Shown here: piece by piece, positions 56,019-64,000 of the stretch
How positions within the stretch are numbered: the stretch's first letter is position 1
How the letters are laid out: the number at the start of each line of letters is the position of its first letter
Origin: Solenopsis invicta
Taxonomy: Eukaryota > Arthropoda > Insecta > Hymenoptera > Formicidae
Assembly: GCF_016802725.1 (NCBI RefSeq)
Contig: NW_024105284.1
Location: 722,001 to 786,000, forward strand
Direction: 5' to 3'
Length of the DNA stretch: 64,000 bases
Translations under genes and position numbers: made by a program
Notes under the pieces: model-generated
What the model was told of the DNA's origin: nothing
Database searches by the model: none
Seen by the model: only the letters and a program-made list of their open reading frames with translations

Positions 56019-57119
56019 ATGAAATTAAGATTTGCATTCAAAGCGGTGGTGTCCCCAAAGGATAGCAAATCTACGGTTGCGGCCATAACCTCAATCGCTA
56101 CAGAAGATGGGGAACAATACGCTATACCAGATGAACTCATCTATGCAGATTATCACGGAGAATTAACAAAGACGGAGAATTTCAAAAAAGTAAAAGAATC
56201 ATTAGGAAGGAGGCACGATGAGTTGAAAATATGGATAACGCTGACAAAAGAATTGGAAAAGACATACGTAGACGAAGAAGGAAATATCCAGTTTGGAGGA
56301 AAATATTTAAAACAAATAGCGCGAGGACACACTGAAGAAAACTCAGATTTGGCAAAAATACTGGGAAAACTAGTGGAAAACTCAGAAAAAAAAGAAGAAG
56401 AGAAAAATTTAAAACACATTATAGATAAATTTGTATTAGGGAAATTCAACCATAAAACATCCAATGTTAAACAATGGTTAGACACATTCGAGAAGGAATG
56501 TGGAAGATTTAATATAGAAAAGGATAAAACCAAAATCGAATTATTGAGAGCATTTTTAGACGGAACATGCCAAGACTGGTACACTTCTACAGTAATAAGA
56601 GGGGAACATGAAGACGATTGGCAGGGATGGAAGCAAGAACTAATAGAAACCTTCGCAAATAAAGGATGGAGTAGCAGAACATATGCTCACTATTTTAAGT
56701 ACAAGGAAGGCTCACTAATACAATATGCAATAAAGAAAGAACGACTATTACTGGAAATAAACAAGGACATGGACGCGGATACAATGATAGATAGGATTGC
56801 ATTTGGCTTACCAGATTTCATCAGAGAGAAAATTGACAGGGAAGAAATAAAAAATACAAGAGATTTAGTGAATGAATTACAGAAGCTTGAAGGAATAACA
56901 GATAAAAAGAAAACATTTAGAAAAGAAGGCAAACCAGAAAACAGAGTTAAGAATGAAGAAAGGAAACCATGCAAAACATGTGAGGAGATGGATAAAGGTG
57001 CAAGATATCACCCAGAAGAGAAATGCTGGTTTAGACGAGAAGAAAAAGAGAAGCCAAAAGCCATAGGAAGCAATTCAGTAATAGAAGTAGACCTAAGTAC
57101 AGAGAAAAAAAACGAATAG
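56019..57119 (+). CDS. gag: Gag polyprotein of the gypsy element (366 aa)
   Basis: The first long frame after the 5' LTR, starting MKLRFAFKAVV. The middle region (TFEKECGRFNIEKDKTKIEL, LRAFLDGTCQDWYTS) resembles capsid of gypsy elements, with the DW-type motif near residue 186. Near the C-terminus, KPCKTCEEMDKGARYHPEEK followed by C forms a zinc-knuckle variant, C-x2-C-x9-H-x4-C, longer than the usual C-x2-C-x4-H-x4-C. The stop at 57117 lies four bases after a slippery heptamer, so pol is expected as a Gag-Pol fusion. Role: forms the virus-like particle and packages the element RNA. Confidence 0.88.
   Translation: MKLRFAFKAVVSPKDSKSTVAAITSIATEDGEQYAIPDELIYADYHGELTKTENFKKVKESLGRRHDELKIWITLTKELEKTYVDEEGNIQFGGKYLKQIARGHTEENSDLAKILGKLVENSEKKEEEKNLKHIIDKFVLGKFNHKTSNVKQWLDTFEKECGRFNIEKDKTKIELLRAFLDGTCQDWYTSTVIRGEHEDDWQGWKQELIETFANKGWSSRTYAHYFKYKEGSLIQYAIKKERLLLEINKDMDADTMIDRIAFGLPDFIREKIDREEIKNTRDLVNELQKLEGITDKKKTFRKEGKPENRVKNEERKPCKTCEEMDKGARYHPEEKCWFRREEKEKPKAIGSNSVIEVDLSTEKKNE
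57107..57113 (+). promoter_or_regulatory. -1 ribosomal frameshift site (A AAA AAC)
   Basis: The heptamer A AAA AAC stands in the gag frame exactly as required (X XXY YYZ), four bases before the gag stop. A -1 shift there enters the pol frame, which is open from this point. Pol has no ATG near its start. I saw no strong stem-loop or pseudoknot directly downstream. Confidence 0.8.
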
Positions 57120-60100
57120 TCACACCATTGATCAAACTTAAAATGCTAGTCGAGAATCAGATAGAGATAATGGGAACATATGACCCAGGCTCTCAAGTCT
57201 CCTTAATAAACTCGAAATGGATAAAGATAAAGGATAATAGAGAAGATGTAAATAGGATATTTTTAAAGTCGATCAATGGTGTGAATTACACAAATGGATT
57301 GGTAAGAATAAGAATAAAAATATATAATATAGAAAAAGAAGTAGAAGTATACATAGTTGAAAGAGAGGATTTCGAAGATTTTATAATAGGATTGGATTTA
57401 ATCCCCACGTTCAAGTTGAGACTGAATGAAAATTTAGAGATCTCACAGAAAATAGAAGAAGGGATAGAAGAACCAAAGATAATACTAAGGGAAATAGAAA
57501 ATGAAACGGAAAAGTGTTCAGTTAATTTTAACGAACACGTGGAAACAAACGAATTCCAAATAAATATAGAACATTTAGACAAAGATAAAAAAATTAAGAT
57601 AGAAAGATTAATAGATAACAACAAATCAGCGTTTGCAAAAGACAAATACGACGTTGGAAAGGTGAAGGAGTACGAAGCCAGAATCGATTTAATAGTAGAG
57701 AGATACTGCAGTAAAAGACCGTACAGATGCAATATAGAAGACAAAGAAGAAATAGAAAAACAGATAGCCAAATTATTAGAGAAAAAACTAATCGAAGAAT
57801 CTTACAGCCCTTTTGCCGCACCTGTCACGCTAGCATATAAGCAGGATGAAGGGAAAACACGTATGTGTATAGACTTCAGAGACTTAAACAAAAACATTGC
57901 CCCTCAAGCACAACCATTCCCTTTAATAAACGATATAACAATAAGAGCCAGGAACTGCAAATACTTTACAAAACTAGACATAAACTCGGCTTTTTGGTCA
58001 ATACCACTAAGAATTGAGGATAGAAGAAAAACGGGATTTGTGACGCAAGACGGCCACTTTCAGTGGACATGTCTACCCTTTGGCTTAAAAACGGCTCCAG
58101 CTATATTTCAACGAATTCTGAGTAACATATTGAGAAAACATAAACTAATGGAATTTTCAGTAAACTATATAGACGATATCCTAATACACTCATCGACGTT
58201 TGAGGAACATCTAGACCACATTGAAAGAGTATTAGAAGCAATAAAGACAGAAGGATTCAGGTTGAAATTTAAGAAATGCACGTTCGCAGTTGGCTCGGTC
58301 AGATATTTAGGACATGTAATAGGAGAAAATACAGTCACACCAGTGAAAGATAACATAACATCAATAAAGAACTTCCCGACTCCTACCACACAAAAGCAGA
58401 TTAGACAATTTTTGGGGAAAATAAACTTTTACCACGAATACATAGAGAAAAGCTCAATATTACTAAACCCCTTACATCGACTGCTAAAGAAGAATGAAAA
58501 ATTCATATGGACAGAGGACTGCGAAAAAGCCTTCAGAAACATAAAAAGAATGCTATGTTCTAAACCGGTGCTGGCGATATTTAACAAGGACCTCCCAATC
58601 AAAATATATACAGACGCATCCCTCGAAGGCATAGGCGCAATATTAAAACAAACGCAAGAAGACGGGAAAGAAAAACCGGTGGCCTACTTCTCAAAAAAAC
58701 TTAATGAAACACAAAAGAGGAAGAAAGCAATATATCTTGAATGTATAGCTATAAAGGAAACCATAAAGTACTGGCAACACTGGTTGATGGGAAGATACTT
58801 CGAAGTACACTCGGACCACAAACCACTAGAGAATATGAATGTGAGGGCACGAACAGACGAAGAATTAGGCGACCTAACCCACTATTTATCTCAATACGAC
58901 TTCAAGATTATATACATCCCAGGGAAAGATAACGCAGAAGCGGACTGTTTAAGCAGAAACCCCGTACTTGGCGCTAATATAGAAGAAGAAGAGGACTTAT
59001 TGAAAACTGTAAATTTCATTGAAATAGATGAAATAAAATTAGACCAGAAGAACAATATATTATTACAAAACAAGAAAGAAAAATTGATAAAGAAAAACAA
59101 CATATATTATAAAAAGATTAAAAAGAGAGAAAAAATAATATTATCTGAAAAATTCAGCATTGAGTTAATTAAGAGAACACACAAAGAGTGGTGCCACACA
59201 GGAATAACACAAACAAGAATAAAAATAAGCCCATATTACACCGCTAAAAATTTGCAGGAGAACATAAAAAGAATATGTAAAGAATGTGATATATGCATTA
59301 AGAATAAATCAAGGGGACAACATAAATTCGGATCTATGTCACAATTAGGACCAGCAACTAAGGCCTTTGAAATCGTGTCTATAGATACAATCGGAGGATT
59401 CGGAGGCACTAGATCGACAAAAAAATACATACATTTACTAGTCGACCATTTCACGAGATACGCGTTTATTTCAACGTCAAAAAGCCAAAATGCCAACGAT
59501 TTCATAAAATTAGTTCAAACTGTGCTGGAGATAGAAAAGATCGGAACAATCTTGACAGATCAATACCCCGGTCTAAATTCAAGAGAGTTTAAAGACTATG
59601 TAAAAAAGAAAGAAATACAACTAATTTTCACTGCAATAAATGCACCATTCTCTAATGGTCTAAACGAAAGGCTGAACCAGACACTAACAAACAAAATAAG
59701 ATGCAGAATCAACGAAGAAGAAAATAGAAGAGCATGGACAACGATAGCACGGGAATGTGTGAATAGGTACAACAAACTAGAACATACAATCACAGGATTT
59801 ACACCGGAGTACCTATTACACGGAACAGACACCAGCAACATACCAGAAGAATTAAGAAGAAAGAAAAACGGAGAAGACTGGATAAGGGACAAAAAGCTAG
59901 CATCAGAGAGAACACAAAAATCACATAAGTATAACAAAAATATATTCGACAAGAATAGAAAACACCATGAATTCAACGTGGGAGATAAAGTATTCATAGA
60001 AAACGGGAACAAACTCAACAGGAAAAAGCTAGAAAAACTAAGAATCGGACCATTCACAATAGAGGAAAAAGTTTCAAACTCAATTTATAAAATAAAAACT

Positions 60101-60175
60101 GGTAGAAGAAATCAAGATACAAGTCTATTCCATGCGACAAAGCTAATTCCACTATTAGAAGCCGAAGAGGATTGA
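57113..60175 (+). CDS. pol: Pol polyprotein of the gypsy element (protease-RT-RNase H-integrase)
   Basis: Open from the frameshift site; residues are numbered from the TTG codon at 57128 (1015 codons). Protease: YDPGSQVSLIN (D19, with DPG instead of DTG/DSG) and IIGLDLIP (87-93). Reverse transcriptase: FRDLNKNIAPQ (250), LPFGLKTAPAIFQ (316) and YIDD at 347-350. RNase H: YTDAS (D496), LECIAIKE (E538) and HSDHKPL (D563). Integrase: zinc-binding H685/H690 and C720/C723, then catalytic D753 (SIDTIGG), D811 (TDQYPG) and E847 (NGLNERLNQ), with the D35E spacing. The frame runs uninterrupted to TGA at 60175, 33 bp before the 3' LTR. It copies the element RNA and inserts the cDNA. Confidence 0.95.
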   Translation, partial: RIVTPLIKLKMLVENQIEIMGTYDPGSQVSLINSKWIKIKDNREDVNRIFLKSINGVNYTNGLVRIRIKIYNIEKEVEVYIVEREDFEDFIIGLDLIPTFKLRLNENLEISQKIEEGIEEPKIILREIENETEKCSVNFNEHVETNEFQINIEHLDKDKKIKIERLIDNNKSAFAKDKYDVGKVKEYEARIDLIVERYCSKRPYRCNIEDKEEIEKQIAKLLEKKLIEESYSPFAAPVTLAYKQDEGKTRMCIDFRDLNKNIAPQAQPFPLINDITIRARNCKYFTKLDINSAFWSIPLRIEDRRKTGFVTQDGHFQWTCLPFGLKTAPAIFQRILSNILRKHKLMEFSVNYIDDILIHSSTFEEHLDHIERVLEAIKTEGFRLKFKKCTFAVGSVRYLGHVIGENTVTPVKDNITSIKNFPTPTTQKQIRQFLGKINFYHEYIEKSSILLNPLHRLLKKNEKFIWTEDCEKAFRNIKRMLCSKPVLAIFNKDLPIKIYTDASLEGIGAILKQTQEDGKEKPVAYFSKKLNETQKRKKAIYLECIAIKETIKYWQHWLMGRYFEVHSDHKPLENMNVRARTDEELGDLTHYLSQYDFKIIYIPGKDNAEADCLSRNPVLGANIEEEEDLLKTVNFIEIDEIKLDQKNNILLQNKKEKLIKKNNIYYKKIKKREKIILSEKFSIELIKRTHKEWCHTGITQTRIKISPYYTAKNLQENIKRICKECDICIKNKSRGQHKFGSMSQLGPATKAFEIVSIDTIGGFGGTRSTKKYIHLLVDHFTRYAFISTSKSQNANDFIKLVQTVLEIEKIGTILTDQYPGLNSREFKDYVKKKEIQLIFTAINAPFSNGLNERLNQTLTNKIRCRINEEENRRAWTTIARECVNRYNKLEHTITGFTPEYLLHGTDTSNIPEELRRKKNGEDWIRDKKLASERTQKSHKYNKNIFDKNRKHHEFNVGDKVFIENGNKLNRKKLEKLRIGPFTIEEKVSNSIYKIKTGRRNQDTSLFHATKLIPLLEAEED

Positions 60176-60196
60176 GAAACAGTGGAAAATTTTCCC

Positions 60197-60208
60197 GAAG
60201 AGGGGAGA
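60197..60208 (+). other. Polypurine tract
   Basis: GAAGAGGGGAGA directly precedes the 3' LTR, the expected primer for plus-strand DNA synthesis. Confidence 0.85.
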
Positions 60209-60584
60209 TGTAAAGAGAATATACTCTCTTCAAAATTAGCGCGCTCAGTATACTCTGCACGCGCTGCGATGACAACCTGCTAGATGTCTCGCCGAGTAAC
60301 AAATTAATCATCAAGCATGTAAAGAAGGATAAGAGAGGAATAGATAGATAGATAGAAGAAACATAGAAGTAACCTAACAGAATAAGTGATAAAAGCAAAG
60401 TTGTAAGAAGAGTCAGATAATTGACCTAAATTGTCGTTTCTCTTATTTACAGGTGATTTGTAAATTTTGTACATACTATAGTTATAGCAATATATGCTTA
60501 ATATAAAACTCTTATTTACAGAGAAACAAATTTGGTTAATTCATTTCGATCGCCCTAACTCCAGGGAAAGAACATCACATTATA
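60209..60584 (+). repeat. 3' LTR of the gypsy element
   Basis: Identical by eye to the 5' LTR over about 370 bp, ending in CATCACATTATA where it merges with a (TA)n tract (to about 60619). Confidence 0.92.
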
Positions 60585-60585
60585 T

Positions 60586-60619
<34 letters not shown>

Positions 60620-60838
60620 ATTTTTATAAATCCATTATAAATCCATTAAAAACATACTTGACGATAGACCAATTTCAATAACTATGGCAAATAATAAAAA
60701 ATGATAAAAGATTTTTCTCCTCAATATGACTTGCTCTATCAAACCACGAGAGCATAAGTTTTAGTTTTCTGACACCCTGTATATAAATTAGCGTTATATG
60801 TTTAATTATCATTCAAATTCTGTACTTTTGTACTTCTG
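60620..60838. other. No supported feature
   Basis: Short AT-rich spacer. GACACCCTGTATAT near 60770 may be a stray element end (compare CAGGGTGT ends elsewhere). Confidence 0.4.
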
Positions 60839-62150
60839 CCCTTGTAGAAAAATACTATTAAGCACTACTAGTGCGCAGTAGTATTTTGAAGCACGGCACT
60901 ACTGCACCACTACACTACTACACTGAACACTATTGCACTTTTCTTACGAAAAAATTCACGGGCTAGGAATTGTAATTCATGTGATTATTGTAATCCCGCA
61001 CGAAAATACTACATTCGATGGACCACATGCGTATGGTTATTGTAATATGAATATTACGAAGGCCAACTTATTACAGTAATAGGGTCAACTTACTACATTA
61101 TACTACAATAAGCTCTTGTTATTAAACTCACCATATTGCAATTTAGGATGCAGCGCTGATACAAGTCTAATTTCGCATTCTCACTCAGTGACCACATAGT
61201 TTTAAATAGTTTTTTGTAGTATTTAGTTTTACGAGTGTTCAATATGTAAAAGCAGTAAATCTTCATCAAAGGTCAGTAAATAATTTATCATACTGACAGG
61301 TATAAGTTAGATTTTCCCGTGTATCTAATAAAAGTATTGTTAAAATTACATAAATCAAATTTTGAATATTATTATATTTGTTTTATAAATATTAATCGTA
61401 TCTTAATCGTTTCTATTAGTCCGCGTATGATTTAAACATTTATAGAGATGTTATATATCATTCTTCCTTTCCTGCTGAAAATGTTCTATTAAAATTATTA
61501 GAAGGCTCTGTTCGGTCTAATAAGATTGAATGCGTTTTTAAACTTGCATTTTTTAGTAAAACATAATACCTTTTAAATCAGTTGTATAGTACAATGATTG
61601 AGCTCTATAGCGTTTAATTGAATGTTTTTCAATTTTTCAATTAAATTGTGAATCTAAATTTTTCAGTAAAACATAATACAACTAATACAATACAGTACAA
61701 CCGATTTGAAAATAATTATGTTTTCGACGTTGTCTTGTTAGCTGGATTGATTAGTTCGTATATTATTGTGATAACAAATCTTATGAAAACTTTCATGATG
61801 AATAATAAGATATTTGCTAGGATTATATTAAAATGTGGTCATATAAAATCTTATTATTTCACACGTGAATGTATTGTTAAATAAAATGTGTTCGAGTGAT
61901 AAGAATCGCAATTATTTATACATAACTTTTTTCAAATATGTATAAAAAACAACTTATGACAAAACAAAATAATAAGAGCTACAGAAAATCTTAACACTAC
62001 TTATTGTTAGCACTATTGAAAACTACTGCACTCCTCTGCACTACAGTAGCAATAGTGTAGTAGTGTTGTAGTGCAGTAGTGTAGTGGTGCAATAGTGCCT
62101 CAAAATACTACTGCGCACTAGTAGTGCTCAGTAGTATTTTTCTACAAGGG
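60839..62150. mobile_element. Non-autonomous element, TIR CCCTTGTAGAAAAATACT
   Basis: The left arm (60839-60947) and right arm (about 62035-62150) are inverted copies for about 110 bp, starting CCCTTGTAGAAAAATACTA. Both contain many copies of short words such as CACTACTAC and GCACTACT, possible protein-binding arrays. No transposase motif: the 78-codon frame at 61648-61884 has no domain. Target duplication not identified. Confidence 0.8.
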
Positions 62151-62467
62151 TGATAGAGATATATAAGATACTATATAAGATACTTGAAATAAGGCCCAGT
62201 ACTAAATAAAACACACTTTTAAATTTACCATTTAAAAATGCGATTTATGTTTAAAATATATGCTAAAAAAATGTAAGAAATAGATAAAAAGGAAATTAAT
62301 ACCGATAGCAACACGTTTATTCAGTGCAACAAAAGCTTGTAACAAAGTAAAGAAATCAGCTAATTTTATAAAAATTTGTAGTAAATTTAACAAATATATA
62401 TTGTTTAATGATTTATTACAACATATTATAATATTATTTAACATTCTAACTGTAAAAAAAACAAATA
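62151..62467. other. No supported feature
   Basis: AT-rich spacer between two elements. Confidence 0.45.
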
Positions 62468-62541
62468 CATATATATATATATAATATACATATATATATA
62501 TATATATATATAAAATATATATATATACATATATATATATA
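62468..62541. repeat. (TA)n, interrupted
   Basis: TA-rich tract directly left of the GAGACCGGGG element. Confidence 0.93.
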
Positions 62542-62543
62542 TA

Positions 62544-63553
62544 GAGACCGGGGCAAATCGTTAGACCTTTTTTTCTTTTGTGTCTCCTGAGTCCTATATT
62601 AATTAAAAAAAAAAAACATGAGCCGGTTTGAAAGGATGAACCTTCCCCTTCACAATGCCGATATAAATAGAACATGAAAATGTACTTGCTTTAAAGTAGA
62701 TATAAAAATGTCGACCAATGTCAAGAATTAAGAATAGCCCCAAGCCCGGGGTAATTCGTAACTAGTCCGGAAATATTCCGAAATTTGTATTTTAAGTTAA
62801 AAGTCTGTAAAAAAAACTGTTGTTAAGACTTTCTTTTATTTAAAAAAGGATGTAGGTATACAAAAAACAAATGCAAACATACACGTTCGCATGTTCTTTT
62901 ATGCCATCGGTGTGACAGATTTTCTAACCTCACAAGTGTCAATCTTTAACGCTTTATAACTTTTTACCTGCTTAAGAGCGACAATTTTATATTCATATTC
63001 ATGTTCTAAGTACTAAAAGACACAATATTATCATGTTTGAACTAAATCAATGAAGAACTTTACCTCAATGTTTAACTCTGCGTAGCGCAGACATTCGTAA
63101 CACAGCCAAAGAGTTAGGGTTACTCAACTTAGGTTAGGCGCTGCAATCAGTATTAACGAATCACCCCGGTGCTCGGTATTACGAATAGTCCCAACATCAA
63201 CTGTGCGCATTATTGCGTATGATCGACAAAAATAGACATCACACAGCAAAAAGTAAACACGAAATGTTTCAAATACGTTCAACTTGACACAATACATTCA
63301 AAGTTTTCAAAAAAACCTTATTATCTTATTTAAATTTCGAAGAAATGCCGACTATCAGAAATTACTTCGACTGTCGCAAAACACATTTTTCACTACTACG
63401 ACTTCAATATGACGCCATTTCCAACAAATCTTTGTTAGCAACATCGTTACATTAGGACGAGTTTACAGTGTTTAAAGTAAATTTTTAATATGTACCCATA
63501 AACAGATATTTCCAATTATCGAATTACCCCGTCTAACGATTTGCCCCGGTCTC

Positions 63554-63556
<3 letters not shown>
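62544..63556. mobile_element. Non-autonomous element, TIR GAGACCGGGGCAAATCGTTA
   Basis: GAGACCGGGGCAAATCGTTA (left) and the same preceded by GGG, inverted, at the right, flanked by TA within (TA)n. The related word CCCGGGGTAATTCGTAAC lies near 62745, and inverted or partial forms (ACGAATCACCCCGG near 63156, ATTACGAATAGTCCC near 63178) follow, giving subterminal repeats as in the 14406-15276 element. No coding region. Confidence 0.82.

Positions 63557-63604
<48 letters not shown>
63557..63604. repeat. (TA)n microsatellite
   Basis: About 24 TA units, the right half of the tract into which the preceding element inserted. Confidence 0.95.
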
Positions 63605-63608
<4 letters not shown>

Positions 63609-64000
63609 AAATAAATATACTCTTTTATAAACGATGTATTATTAAATAAGGCCCACTTATACATTTATTGTTATAATCTTTGCCATTTTTTTATTATGTA
63701 TGTGGCTTGCAACAAAGAATAAATGATTTTCAATGACACTAACTTTCCATAAGTTAAAATTGCACTAAAATAGCAAAATTTCTTAAAGTTAAAATATTAA
63801 TTATAGACAAAATTAAAAATAATTGTGATGTTTTACAATAATATAGATCTTAAAGTATTTCGTATTTGTAATTAATCATTTTAACAGTGAGTTAAAAAAT
63901 ATGTTTAATTCCTTTGTTATTTTTTATTCATTTTTAATTCAGGGCTTAATAAAAGAACAAAAATTTAATAAGGCCCAATGTCAAAGTATAACAAAAATTT
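63605..64000. other. AT-rich end, no supported feature
   Basis: ATAAGGCCCA-like words at 63648 and 63970 (and TAAGGCCCAG near 62190) hint at a small dispersed repeat. Confidence 0.45.

Larger units (their letters stand above)
55621..60584 (+). mobile_element. Complete Ty3/gypsy LTR retrotransposon
   Basis: Two LTRs of about 370-376 bp, identical by eye, bound gag and pol in the order protease, reverse transcriptase, RNase H, integrase, the Ty3/gypsy arrangement. There is no env-like third frame. Both LTRs begin TGTAAAGAGAATATACTCTC. The insertion is in a (TA)n tract, so a TATA-type target duplication fits but cannot be delimited. Identical LTRs and intact frames suggest a very recent insertion, possibly a live copy. 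Confidence 0.95.

Noticed and set aside
56153..60057. Long minus-strand frames opposite gag and pol
   Set aside because: Shadows of the A-rich coding strand; rich in Ser/Phe/Leu, no domain.
1..64000. CRISPR array, bacterial operon or phage content
   Set aside because: No spaced identical repeats with unique spacers and no prokaryotic gene organisation; tandem repeats here are mini- and microsatellites.

Overview
This is a stretch of AT-rich animal nuclear DNA. Genes are split by introns, microsatellites are frequent, and most recognisable sequence is transposable elements. One host gene is recognisable: five exons on the minus strand (about 23.37 kb down to 3.03 kb) encode the N-terminal coiled-coil region of Liprin-alpha, a presynaptic active-zone scaffold. 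The gene runs off this piece on at least the 3' side, and its further 5' exons were not found. The Liprin sequence, the mix of elements (mariner, piggyBac-like TTAA elements, a P-element/THAP relic, Jockey, Penelope and Ty3/gypsy) and the glutamine-rich insertion suggest an insect, probably a hymenopteran such as an ant. The ant assignment is inference.

Layout. 0-3 kb: a 1.7-kb foldback element with 0.76-kb arms. 3-23.4 kb: Liprin-alpha exons separated by introns full of elements. These include an apparently intact mariner with a complete DD34D transposase (8.18-9.50 kb), a deleted Tc1/mariner derivative, a piggyBac-like TTAA element, three LTR-like GC-rich islands that share a terminal motif, copies of a TTAA MITE, and a perfect histone-type 3' stem-loop motif without a histone gene. 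24.7-28.1 kb: a decayed P-element-like transposon with two THAP zinc-finger modules. 29.2-31.3 kb: a Jockey-clade LINE relic followed by a mariner fragment. 32.6-36.4 kb: MITEs and a second foldback element (241-bp arms, internal tandem repeats, flanking 8-bp direct repeat). 38-51 kb: a THAP fragment, a 14-bp-TIR element, two copies of a tRNA-derived repeat, two full-length members of a TTAA element family (third copy at 5.6-6.3 kb) and a Penelope GIY-YIG fragment. 51.2-60.6 kb: a decayed mariner, then a Tc1/mariner-superfamily element with 302-bp TIRs, a frameshifted transposase and a 41-bp minisatellite, then a complete Ty3/gypsy retrotransposon with LTRs identical by eye, intact gag and pol, and a canonical -1 slippery heptamer between them. 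60.8-63.6 kb: two non-autonomous DNA elements.

The coding capacity that still looks functional is the Liprin-alpha exons, the 8.4-kb mariner transposase, and gypsy gag/pol. The youngest events appear to be the gypsy insertion and the mariner. Several elements sit inside (TA)n tracts. Identity and similarity statements are by eye; no alignment or database search was run.
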